Shown here piece by piece: positions 1 through 7,190 of a DNA stretch of 20,511 nucleotides (positions within the stretch are counted from its first letter, which is position 1; each line of letters opens with the position of its first letter). This stretch comes from Chloroflexota bacterium. Its GTDB lineage: Bacteria; Chloroflexota; UBA11872; VXNJ01. The notes below the pieces were generated by a model, which was not told where the DNA came from, did not search any database, and saw only the letters and a list, made by a program, of their open reading frames with translations. Made by a program: the position numbers and the translations under genes. Location of the stretch: contig JAPOVO010000015.1 of NCBI GenBank assembly GCA_026708165.1, positions 1 through 20,511 of the forward strand, read 5' to 3'.

Positions 1-1329
1 CGTTAGTGTGCGTCTCATGGGCCCGTACTCGAATCCCTTCAGCACCCCCACGAATACGTCCCCGACCGGAAGATCGATCTGGAACTCGCCGTTTACGTAG
101 GCGTAGCCCGTGTCGCCCAGCTTCAGATCGCCCCCCTGGTCTTCACACCAGTTGGTGTCGATCTCCCGCTGGTGGCCGTGAGGCGCCAGGTACTCTCCAT
201 GAGGCCCGCTGAAGTGGACGCGCGCCGGCGTGGACGAGCCGGTTTCTTGGTCTCGCACTTTTACGTGGACCCACGACCGTTCATCGTGAATCAGCCTCAG
301 GCGAACATGGCCCGCGGTGAGGTCTTTTTCATCGAGCAAGTCGCCCCATCGCGCGCTCGATTGTTCCGACTCAGAGCCGACTGTTAGCGTGGCCGATTCC
401 GCTCCGTAGGCTTCGATCAGCGTGGCGCCCGCCGACTCGTCGTTGTTGACCCCCGCGCCCTTGGCCGGGTCGTCGACCCAGCCCTCCGATAACCCGCCGG
501 ATACCGGATAAGTGCCCGCCACCTGTCCGAGATCGATCTCCGCATGAGTCAGCGCTCCACCGCCTTGCACGTCGGCCCGGATTCTCGCCAGCGGGCTGCG
601 CTTGAGCGGGTTGTCGAGATGCTCGCAAAGGGTGATCGCGGCGATTGAGACGACTCTATCGCCGGCCACTCGTAGCTCTATCGACTCGATTTCGGAGTCC
701 GGCCTCGGATTCTCCAGCGCCGCTATCAGGTAGTTGCCGCTGCCCGGCTTGTCCAGAAGGCCCGTCAGGCCTTGCCGGTCCGCGCCGACCGTGGCGTATG
801 GCAGGTACTCGTTGTGCTCCACCGATCCGAACGCCTCCCGTCCCCACGGCCGCCAGTACGGATTGATTTCGAAGCGGCTGCGAATCTGGTGCGCGTGCGC
901 GTCCCCGTCGCCGTACCGAAGCGTATAGGTAGCCACGTGCGCGCCTGGATCGTCGAGCGTGTCGAGCTCGGTGTCATGTTCCCTAACAGGATCAGGGATC
1001 GTGTCCAGGAAGTGGCAGACCAGCACGTACCGCGCCGTCGCGCCAACTGGCACGGACGTCGAATCGGGCAGCTCCGGCCATGTTTCGTTTCCGAGGACGA
1101 CCCACGTCGCGCCGTCTTTCTCGGCGTCCTCGGTGATGTCGAACGGAATCCCCCACAGGCGCTGCTCGCCGGTCGGAAGGCCGGCCAGTCCCGTGACTTC
1201 CGTCGCGCGGTCGACCTCGGCTGGCTCCGTGTCGCCCGCCTGAGCCCATAGCCAGCGATCGCCGATCCGCGCGTTCCTGCAACTGTGATTCCGAAGCCCC
1301 GCAAGCGAGACAGTCTGAAATCCGTTCAT
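1..1329 (-). CDS. Partial protein with carboxypeptidase-regulatory-like C-terminal part, CehA/McbA-like (3' end beyond window)
   Basis: Reading the minus strand from ATG at 1329 gives 443 uninterrupted codons to the left edge, so the stop lies outside the window. A GGAGA ribosome-binding site ends 6 bases before the ATG. The N-terminus (MNGFQTVSLAGLRNHSC) shows no clear signal peptide. Residues about 85-235 are rich in Trp, Asp and Pro and look like a beta-rich domain. Residues about 340-443 look like a carboxypeptidase-regulatory/transthyretin-type beta domain: TPARVHFSGPHGEYLAPHG (367-385), then YAYVNGEFQIDLPVGD and a GFEYGP segment. This order recalls CehA/McbA-family metallohydrolases, in which such a domain precedes a PHP-type catalytic domain; the catalytic part would be off the edge. 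The reading frame is certain from length; the family assignment is inferred from pattern memory only. It is divergent from the darG-darT cassette. Confidence 0.72.
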   Translation of the reverse strand, partial: MNGFQTVSLAGLRNHSCRNARIGDRWLWAQAGDTEPAEVDRATEVTGLAGLPTGEQRLWGIPFDITEDAEKDGATWVVLGNETWPELPDSTSVPVGATARYVLVCHFLDTIPDPVREHDTELDTLDDPGAHVATYTLRYGDGDAHAHQIRSRFEINPYWRPWGREAFGSVEHNEYLPYATVGADRQGLTGLLDKPGSGNYLIAALENPRPDSEIESIELRVAGDRVVSIAAITLCEHLDNPLKRSPLARIRADVQGGGALTHAEIDLGQVAGTYPVSGGLSEGWVDDPAKGAGVNNDESAGATLIEAYGAESATLTVGSESEQSSARWGDLLDEKDLTAGHVRLRLIHDERSWVHVKVRDQETGSSTPARVHFSGPHGEYLAPHGHQREIDTNWCEDQGGDLKLGDTGYAYVNGEFQIDLPVGDVFVGVLKGFEYGPMRRTLT

Positions 1330-1414
1330 CTGGAATCTCCTTTTGTTGAGAAATGTTCGTGAATATCGCAGAGCTGGCCACCAAAGCGAAATTGGCTTCC
1401 GCGTTTGATGTACG

Positions 1415-1437
1415 CTTAGCCCTGCAATTAGGGTAAG
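1415..1437. promoter_or_regulatory. Imperfect inverted repeat upstream of darG, possible operator
   Basis: CTTAGCCCT (1415-1423) and AGGGTAAG (1430-1437) are inverted copies with one extra base in the left arm and a 6-base spacer. The site lies 55 bases before the darG start, in the 163-bp gap shared with the divergent leftward gene. A TAAGAT hexamer (1434-1439) overlapping the right arm could be a -10 element, but no good -35 stands 17 bases upstream. Autoregulatory operators over the promoter are common in toxin-antitoxin units; that role here is inferred. Confidence 0.35.
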
Positions 1438-1492
1438 ATCTCATTATCCGAACAAAAGACGAACGAGCAGCTTCGATTTAGGGGGTGATCGA

Positions 1493-2491
1493 ATGTTGAC
1501 TTACGTTGTAGGTAGCCTCTTTGAATCACCCGCCCACACTCTGGTCAACACGGTCAACACTGAAGGAGTCATGGGCAAGGGCATAGCGAAGCGGTTCAAA
1601 ACTGTATATCCCAACATGTTTGAGGAGTATCAGCGGCTTTGTAAACGAGGCCAGTTCGCCGTAGGCCAGTTGTGGATTTACAGAACGCCCAATAAGTGGG
1701 TGCTTAATTTTCCGACGAAAACGACATGGCGAAAGCCGTCGAAGGTGGAGTACATCGAGCAGGGACTAGAGACGTTCGCCGCTACGTTCTCCGACCGAGG
1801 AATAGCCAGTGTCGCGTTCCCGATGCTGGGATGCGGCAATGGGGAGCTCGACTGGGAAACGCAGGTTCAACCGCTCATGGAGGATTACCTCGCTGATCTG
1901 CCCATTCAAATCTACATTCACACTTATCAGGCCGATCCATCTGAGAAGCCAGAGCATCGGAAGATTAGGGAAGTAAATCGCTGGTTGAGGTCGGAACCCC
2001 GAACGTTGCCGTTTTCGGAGGTGTGGCGCGATTTAAAGACAACGTTGGTGTCCGATCCCGCGCTAACCACCCCGGGCAATGTAGACCAATTTCAGGCATA
2101 TTTGGCGGAGGGGACCGTTCCAGGCATTCTGATTCGAGCGCAGTCAGACACCTATTTCATCTTGCGCGAGCATTTGGAAGCAGTTTGGGATGTAGTCCGG
2201 TTGGGGAAATTCGCTGTCGCCGAGACAGTTCAGCCGTACCTAGACGAAGCAATGCCGTATCTACTGGGTCTGTTTGCACGGCTTGAATACACTAGGCTGA
2301 CTTATGTCGGTTCTGAATATCGACGTGACACATCAGCATATAACGTTGGGTTACAGCTTGCTTCGTCGGCCGTTCGTCGCACGGCCTCGTTCGACCGAAA
2401 TCGCGCATCTACATACAGCGTTGAGTTTCAGCCGATCCCGGCGAATAGCGGTACGCTCCATACGGAGGTGCGCCAGCTGGAGTTAGTGTAG
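1493..2491 (+). CDS. darG: DarG-type macrodomain antitoxin (DNA ADP-ribosyl glycohydrolase)
   Basis: The N-terminal macrodomain (about residues 1-155) carries the DarG hallmarks: NTVNTEGVMGKGIAKRFK (19-36, with N22), NFPTK (72-76, whose lysine corresponds to the catalytic K80 of Thermus DarG) and LGCGNGELDW (112-121). DarG removes ADP-ribose from DNA bases modified by its partner DarT. Its C-terminal half in the family binds and neutralises the toxin directly. Here residues about 160-332 form that second domain, with a helical stretch around VWDVVRLGKFAVAETV. The length of 332 residues fits full-length DarG. The start is ATG preceded by a strong AGGGGGTGA site. The stop is 3 bases from the darT start, so the pair is almost certainly one operon. 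Base composition is lower in GC than the flanking genes. The macrodomain call is strong; the C-terminal role is by analogy. Confidence 0.9.
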   Translation: MLTYVVGSLFESPAHTLVNTVNTEGVMGKGIAKRFKTVYPNMFEEYQRLCKRGQFAVGQLWIYRTPNKWVLNFPTKTTWRKPSKVEYIEQGLETFAATFSDRGIASVAFPMLGCGNGELDWETQVQPLMEDYLADLPIQIYIHTYQADPSEKPEHRKIREVNRWLRSEPRTLPFSEVWRDLKTTLVSDPALTTPGNVDQFQAYLAEGTVPGILIRAQSDTYFILREHLEAVWDVVRLGKFAVAETVQPYLDEAMPYLLGLFARLEYTRLTYVGSEYRRDTSAYNVGLQLASSAVRRTASFDRNRASTYSVEFQPIPANSGTLHTEVRQLELV

Positions 2492-2494
2492 TCC

Positions 2495-3496
2495 TTGAGC
2501 GCTCCCCGGAAACCCGACTCTGACGACTTCAAACGACATCTGGATGTGCTCAAGAACTCGGATTGGCTTGGCTCCGCGCGCTCATGGTGGCCCGATTATC
2601 TGTACCACTTCACCGACATACGAAACGCTGCAAAAATTCTGGAAGACGGTTGCCTGCGAAGTAGGAGCTTTCTACAGAGCGAATCCAGCGAATTCGTAGA
2701 TGCCGCGAGTGCGCAGGTCATAGGTAAAACCAACACTCAGTGGCTGGACATGATCCGCCTCTACTTTCGCCCCTGTTCTCCAACGCAATTTGTAGTGGAG
2801 GGAATCAGACCGACGAGTCAACTTAGATATGCTGGCACCCATTGTCCGGTGCCGGTCGTCTTCCTCTTCGACTCCCACGAAATCCTCACAAGGCACGACA
2901 CGTTGTTCAGCGACGGCAATCTCGCGTCGCCTTATGCTGAGGTGTCCGATCAATCAGACGCATTTGGGGATCTCCCGTTCAAGCGGATTTACCATTCGTC
3001 TCCCGTCTATGGAGAGCCTGACCCCTCGAAAGGCATGTTTCACAGAAACGCAGAAGTGATCGTTCCGGATCCGCTCAATTTGACGGGGCTGCAACGAATT
3101 GCAACACGTTCAGTGGCTGAATACGAGACTCTTCGAAATTTGCTTTCACACAGCAAACGGCGATTTTGGGCTAGTCGGATCGAACCGGGCGTCAGGCCGG
3201 GTCTACATGCGGGACGATGGAGTTACATTGAGCGTGTCGACATGTCAGCGAGTCAAATCACGCTGAGGTTCAATCCTGTTACCGAGACTCCAGGACCGTT
3301 TCGACTCATCTGCGAAATCGTGGAGCACAATACTGGCAAAATGTACTCGCTTACCAAGACAGAGTTCACGGCGAAGCAACCCTTGACTATGAATCTGCTG
3401 AACCTGAGCGACCCTCGTGAGTATCGATTGAGGGTCAGGCTAGACGAAAACCTCGCGTACCAGGGTGAATATGAAGAGAGCGACCTGCCGTTTTAG
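2495..3496 (+). CDS. darT: DarT-like DNA ADP-ribosyltransferase toxin with C-terminal extension
   Basis: DarT (DUF4433) proteins use NAD+ to ADP-ribosylate DNA bases, blocking replication of phage or host. Visible family features are YLYHFTDIRNAAKILEDG (35-52, with the N-terminal His38), LYFRPCSP (89-96, matching the family's Y-F-x-x-R-x-P segment) and FHRNAEVIV (182-190), whose Glu187 aligns with the catalytic glutamate (E160 in Thermus DarT). Known DarT proteins are about 200-230 residues. This one is 333, with about 33 extra residues at the N-terminus and about 105 at the C-terminus that look beta-rich and have no motif I recognise. The start is TTG, immediately after a frame stop, so no longer N-terminus is possible; GTG at 2546 is an alternative. 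It follows darG by 3 bases, the reverse of the usual darT-darG order. Family call good; activity inferred. Confidence 0.82.
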   Translation: MSAPRKPDSDDFKRHLDVLKNSDWLGSARSWWPDYLYHFTDIRNAAKILEDGCLRSRSFLQSESSEFVDAASAQVIGKTNTQWLDMIRLYFRPCSPTQFVVEGIRPTSQLRYAGTHCPVPVVFLFDSHEILTRHDTLFSDGNLASPYAEVSDQSDAFGDLPFKRIYHSSPVYGEPDPSKGMFHRNAEVIVPDPLNLTGLQRIATRSVAEYETLRNLLSHSKRRFWASRIEPGVRPGLHAGRWSYIERVDMSASQITLRFNPVTETPGPFRLICEIVEHNTGKMYSLTKTEFTAKQPLTMNLLNLSDPREYRLRVRLDENLAYQGEYEESDLPF

Positions 3497-3564
3497 AGAG
3501 ATCTTTGTAGTTCGGTGAGCGTCTAATTAGATCGCGGACAACTCTGAACGAGGACGTGTAACGG

Positions 3565-4701
3565 TCAGAGCACCTCTCCCGCGCGGATCGTGTGCGCGGC
3601 GCGAATCGTGTGTTTGCCGGCCCACGCCGTCCCGTAGGAATCCAGGTACTCCACCGGCTCATCCTGGACGGCCAGCACGGCGATATCGGCCTCTCGACCG
3701 GGTTGCAGGCTGCCGATCGAGTTCTCCATCCCGATGGCTTTCGCGGCCTCCCACGTTGAACGCCGGATCACGTCTTCGAGACTCATGCCGAGGTCCAGCA
3801 TCTTTCCCATCGTCGTCGGCATGTCGTAGACCGGGCTGTCGACGCTTTGAACGTGCAGGTCGGTGCTTATCGTGTCCGGGTCGAATCCCTGCTCCAGCGC
3901 CGCCCGTCCGCGAGCCAGTTCGAAGCTGCCCGCGCCGTGTCCGAGGTCGAACAGGACGCCCCGCTCTCTCGCCTCCCAGGCGGCCGTAATGATCCTGTTG
4001 TCGTCGTCGAATAGGTTGTTCTCGCCGGTCCGAAAGCAGTGAGTCACCATGTCTCCGGGCCGCAGCATTGCAAGCCACTCGGACATTGGAATCGGGGGAT
4101 CGGAGATATGCGTCATCAGGAACGTATCGCTGCGCTCGGCGATTTCGACGGCCATCTCGCTATGGCGGCGACCTTGCTCGCCCTCGCCGATGATGTGCCC
4201 CCCGTTCCGGATTTTGGCCCCGATGAAAACCTCGGGAAACTCTTGCAGCACTCGTACGGCCCCCTCTACGTCCGCGTTGGTGGGATCGAGCAGTTCGCCG
4301 TGCTGTGCGATCAGACCTATCGAGCTCAGGTTGACCAGTCCGAGGACCCTGACTTTCGACGGCGCGGCGATGAATTCGACGAACCCTGCGGCGCTGTACG
4401 ATCCGGCGCTGCCCGCGTCGAGCATGGTGGTCGTTCCGCTCTTGGAACCGATTTCGTCGGGCCGGATGCCGAAATACGTGGCCCCGTAAAAGACGTGCAC
4501 GTGCAGGTCGATCAGGCCCGGCGTAACCATCAGCCCGCCTACGTCGAGGGAATCGGCGCCTTTCGCATCGATCTCATCGGCGATCTCGGCTACCATCCCG
4601 CCGGCAATCGCGACGTCGTTGACCGCGTCCAGACCCGACGCCGGGTCCATTACCCGACCGCCTTTCAGCACCAGATCGTAGTGGGAACCCTCGCCGCTCA
4701 T
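3565..4701 (-). CDS. Amidohydrolase/deacetylase family metallohydrolase (COG3964-like)
   Basis: This is a TIM-barrel metal-dependent hydrolase of the amidohydrolase superfamily. It begins with the small beta-sandwich segment YDLVLKGGRVMDPASG, then the metal motif DLHVHV (H67, H69). Further ligands follow: a lysine likely carbamylated in FIGAKIRN (K163), MTHISD (H198), VTHCF (H221) and STDLH (D281). The C-terminal GREADIAVL returns to the sandwich. These spacings suit the binuclear subtype seen in COG3964 proteins related to dihydroorotases and N-acyl-amino-acid deacetylases; the substrate cannot be read from the sequence. I chose ATG at 4701, which has GGAGG 7 bases upstream, over an upstream in-frame TTG/ATG-like start at 4746. 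It lies downstream of the RraA-like gene on the same strand, separated by 140 bases holding a nested inverted repeat. It is convergent with darT. Confidence 0.85.
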   Translation of the reverse strand: MSGEGSHYDLVLKGGRVMDPASGLDAVNDVAIAGGMVAEIADEIDAKGADSLDVGGLMVTPGLIDLHVHVFYGATYFGIRPDEIGSKSGTTTMLDAGSAGSYSAAGFVEFIAAPSKVRVLGLVNLSSIGLIAQHGELLDPTNADVEGAVRVLQEFPEVFIGAKIRNGGHIIGEGEQGRRHSEMAVEIAERSDTFLMTHISDPPIPMSEWLAMLRPGDMVTHCFRTGENNLFDDDNRIITAAWEARERGVLFDLGHGAGSFELARGRAALEQGFDPDTISTDLHVQSVDSPVYDMPTTMGKMLDLGMSLEDVIRRSTWEAAKAIGMENSIGSLQPGREADIAVLAVQDEPVEYLDSYGTAWAGKHTIRAAHTIRAGEVL

Positions 4702-4770
4702 GCCGCGCCTCCGCTGGTCGTTCAACGCGCCGCCGGCAAATAACAATCGTCCGACGCCGACGTTGAATAT

Positions 4771-4846
4771 CTTAGGGCGGCAGGCCTTGCGAGGGGTGGA
4801 CCTCGATCCTCCCGGTGGTCCTGAGTAAGGTGTCTGCCGCCCTAGG
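4771..4846. repeat. Nested inverted repeat between the RraA-like and amidohydrolase genes
   Basis: TAGGGCGGCAG (4773-4783) pairs perfectly with CTGCCGCCCTA (4834-4844), extendable to 4771/4846 with one G-U pair. Inside, CCTT (4785-4788) pairs with AAGG (4827-4830) and GGACC (4798-4802) with GGTCC (4817-4821). The right arm overlaps the stop codon of the upstream gene. No T-run follows on either strand, so a classical intrinsic terminator is not obvious. A structured mRNA processing site, an attenuator or a dispersed palindromic element are alternatives. Confidence 0.55.
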
Positions 4847-5507
4847 GCGTTCTGAGCTCGTCCAGGGTGAAGTCAGGAGCGATGTAACGGGCCATGCGCT
4901 TTTCCTCGTTCTCGTAAACCCGCGCCGCCGCCTCGATAAGGTCCCCGGCCCTGCTCGCCGGAAATACGCCTACGCCGTTCTCGTCGGCGTGGATGATGTC
5001 CCCCGTGTTAACCACGGCCCCGCCTACGGTTATTTCGAGACCCACGTCTACGATTTCGTTGTTTCCGTGGGCGGGAGTCACGCCGGCGGCGAAATAGTGG
5101 AAACCCAGCTCCTCGACCGTCCGAACGTCCCGAACGCCCCCGTCCGTCACCAGCCCGATTGCCCCCAGGCGTTTGGACAGGGTCGCCATCATGTCTCCGT
5201 AGTGGCACGACCTGGTCCTGTCGGGGCCGACGGTCTGAAGCACGACCACGCATGGTTTCGGCGATCTCTCCACCGCCTCCCACAGCCGCACCGCTCCCGC
5301 GCGGTCTCCGGGCGGTCCAGGCACCGTGCTGCGCCCAGTGCAGGTGATGGCGTATCCCGTCATCGTGCCGAGCGCGGGGAACAGACACTTGATGTCGAAT
5401 CCCATGAACCCCTCGGTGCGGTCCCGAACCTGGAACTCCTCGATGGCGTTGCACAGAGTCGGCGTGTCGATGCCTCTTAGGGCCTCCAGCGTTTCACTTG
5501 GGATCAT
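4842..5507 (-). CDS. RraA family protein (HMG/CHA aldolase-like fold)
   Basis: Members of this family are either regulators of RNase E (RraA) or class II aldolases/decarboxylases such as 4-hydroxy-4-methyl-2-oxoglutarate aldolase; they share one fold. Here the signature GDMMATLSKRLGAIGLVTDGGVRD (104-127) is clear, with the Arg126-Asp127 pair used for metal and substrate binding in the aldolases, then HADENGVGVFP (173-183). The length of 221 residues is typical. The start is taken at ATG 5507 because family similarity begins there (IPSETLEALRGIDTPTLCNAI). An in-frame GTG at 5519 is possible, and the frame stays open back to 5609 without family-like sequence. Its partner downstream is an amidohydrolase, which suggests a catabolic pair rather than RNA regulation; this is inference. 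Confidence 0.87.
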   Translation of the reverse strand: MIPSETLEALRGIDTPTLCNAIEEFQVRDRTEGFMGFDIKCLFPALGTMTGYAITCTGRSTVPGPPGDRAGAVRLWEAVERSPKPCVVVLQTVGPDRTRSCHYGDMMATLSKRLGAIGLVTDGGVRDVRTVEELGFHYFAAGVTPAHGNNEIVDVGLEITVGGAVVNTGDIIHADENGVGVFPASRAGDLIEAAARVYENEEKRMARYIAPDFTLDELRTP

Positions 5508-5950
5508 CACTTCGCTCACATTGCTTTGCGGCCCGACTGCGGCCGCTGTTACCCATATGACTCGCCAGCCGCCCCGGCTGTCGGTCTTCGATCGCCCCGT
5601 CCGGAGCAACGGCGGCCAGCAGGGATTCTAGCCCGTTTGGCCGAGCGCCGGTCGGAAGGCTCGGCTGCGAACAGCGTCCTTCCATCCTGCTCACCGGGTT
5701 TAGGTATACTCGAAAATTGTCGATCCCCGTATGTGCGATACATCTTCGACACGTTGCAGACGTTGACGACCTTGGTATGAGTCCGGGGCCGCATAGTCTC
5801 GACTGCCAAACGCGTTGTTTTGAATTCAAACGGTCACGTTGCTTAGCCAGTCGCCCGACCCACTCGCGAAATGCAATCTAAGCGGCAACCCCGATGGACT
5901 TGAGTAGAGTGCTAGCGTCGGCGAGATTTCGGACCTGAACCTCTCCCCAA
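5508..5950. other. 443-bp gap between divergent genes, no convincing gene
   Basis: This gap separates the leftward RraA-like gene from the rightward DedA gene and should hold both promoters. I see a short hairpin CCGAGC (5641-5646)/GCTCGG (5659-5664) and a TATACT hexamer (5705-5710) without a good -35. Short frames exist on both strands, but none has a ribosome-binding site or recognisable protein content. The GGCCGAG stretch near 5639 is not followed by a T-loop, so I do not call a tRNA. Confidence 0.5.
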
Positions 5951-6610
5951 ATGACTGAATTCTTCGCGAGTCTGCGCGAGACTCTGCAAGCCTTCCTCGA
6001 AGCGCATCAATACAAGGCGCTGGCCGTTCTGATAGGCGTGGAAGAAGCCGGCGTGCCGCTTCCGCTGCCGGGCGATCTGGCCATCGTTTTCATGGGATAT
6101 CAGGTGTCCTTGGGCCGGGCCAACCCATTTTGGGTCGTTGCGTCCACTATCGTCTCCGCGACGGCGGGAGCGAGCGTTCTCTACTGGATAGCCCGGTATC
6201 TCGGCGGACGGATCGTCGACCGTTTCGGCCGTTTCATACGGCTTGACGCCGAGCGTCTGGAGCAGGTCGAACGCTGGTTCGAGCGCTATGGCGCGCCCGT
6301 CATCATCATCGGTCGGCTGATTCCGGGACTCAGGATCGCGGTCGCGGTGGCGTCGGGTGTCGTACACGTTCCCTTCTGGAAGTTTGTCCTTTACACCAGC
6401 ATTTCAGCCGCGATATGGGCTGGCATCTACATGGGCATCGGCTGGGCCTTGGGGGCCCAATACCAAAAGGTGTCGGAGGCTGTTCACCGCATAACGGGCG
6501 ACCCCATATTGGTAAGTGGGATCGTGGCGGCTGTTGCTGTTCTCGTAGGGCTGGTGGTCTATTGGCGGGTTAGGCGTAGGCGGTCGCGGCAGAGCCGTTC
6601 CGAAACTTAA
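5951..6610 (+). CDS. DedA family integral membrane protein (VTT/SNARE-associated domain)
   Basis: DedA proteins are inner-membrane proteins implicated in lipid-carrier recycling and membrane homeostasis. The 219-residue sequence shows the family pattern. EEAGVPLPLPGD (31-42) forms the re-entrant acidic motif. A membrane segment with SATAGASVLYWIARYLGG follows. RFGRFIRLDAERLEQVERWFERYG is a cytosolic stretch, and IIIGRLIPGLRIAVAVASG carries the conserved Arg-x-x-Pro-x-x-Arg. Two further membrane spans follow, and the C-terminus is strongly basic (RVRRRRSRQSRSE). The start is ATG, with no good Shine-Dalgarno site nearby. The last 4 bases overlap the end of the convergent acetyltransferase gene. 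Family call firm; precise substrate unknown. Confidence 0.92.
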   Translation: MTEFFASLRETLQAFLEAHQYKALAVLIGVEEAGVPLPLPGDLAIVFMGYQVSLGRANPFWVVASTIVSATAGASVLYWIARYLGGRIVDRFGRFIRLDAERLEQVERWFERYGAPVIIIGRLIPGLRIAVAVASGVVHVPFWKFVLYTSISAAIWAGIYMGIGWALGAQYQKVSEAVHRITGDPILVSGIVAAVAVLVGLVVYWRVRRRRSRQSRSET

Positions 6611-7113
6611 TCCTCTTCTTCGCCAGGCTCCAACTCCATCATGTAATGGACCTGATTCGCGACCTGCCTGAACCCAAATCGGGGATACAGGCGTCGCCCC
6701 GCCTCGTTTTGCTCCAGCGTCTCGATCTTGGCGATCGCCATCTTTTTGGTTTGGAAGTGTTCCAGGCTGCGCTCAATCAGCCGCGCCCCGATCCCTTTGC
6801 GCCGGTAGCCCTGCTCCACGGCTAGGTCCTGGATCCGGCCGACCCGCGTCACCGGCGAGACTGTGCAGCTAACGAACCCGATAACCCTGCCCTCCGACTC
6901 CGCGACGAACGAGTTTTCCGACGAGTCGCGCAGCACTTCGACGCTGGCGGCCCACTTCCGCTCCTCCCAGCCGGGCGACCGGCCCCAGTCGACGAGGTTG
7001 TCGAAGTTCTGGTCGATGCTCACCCCATCGAACGAGTCGATAGTGAGTTTGCGAACCTGCTGCTCGTCGGCTGCCTGATATTTGCGTATTGTCACTGTGC
7101 CGTCGTCTTTCAC
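6607..7113 (-). CDS. GNAT family N-acetyltransferase
   Basis: This is a 168-residue single-domain GNAT protein that would transfer an acetyl group from acetyl-CoA to an amine. The core is visible: beta strands around SFVAESEGRVIGFVSC (68-83), IQDLAVEQGYRRKGIGARLI (94-113) with the acetyl-CoA pyrophosphate loop Q-x-x-R-x-x-G-I-G-A, and the C-terminal NEAGRRLYPRFGF motif typical of the fold. The substrate is not predictable. The start is GTG at 7113 with an AGGAGG site unusually close, only 3 bases away. It is convergent with the DedA gene (4-bp overlap at the 3' ends) and downstream of the LysM gene on the same strand with a 77-base gap. Confidence 0.88.
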   Translation of the reverse strand: MKDDGTVTIRKYQAADEQQVRKLTIDSFDGVSIDQNFDNLVDWGRSPGWEERKWAASVEVLRDSSENSFVAESEGRVIGFVSCTVSPVTRVGRIQDLAVEQGYRRKGIGARLIERSLEHFQTKKMAIAKIETLEQNEAGRRLYPRFGFRQVANQVHYMMELEPGEEED

Positions 7114-7190
7114 AAGCCTCCTAACACTCGGTCGGAGTTGGTCTGTTGCGGGGTTCCCCGTGTGACCAGTTCAAGCCCATTCGACGCAAC

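Noticed and set aside
4039..4743. 234-codon plus-strand frame opposite the amidohydrolase
   Set aside because: Same-register antisense shadow; the amidohydrolase motifs on the other strand are complete.
5636..5710. Possible tRNA suggested by GGCCGAGCG and nearby stems
   Set aside because: No GTTCGAATCC-type T-loop, no anticodon arm of proper spacing and no acceptor pairing.
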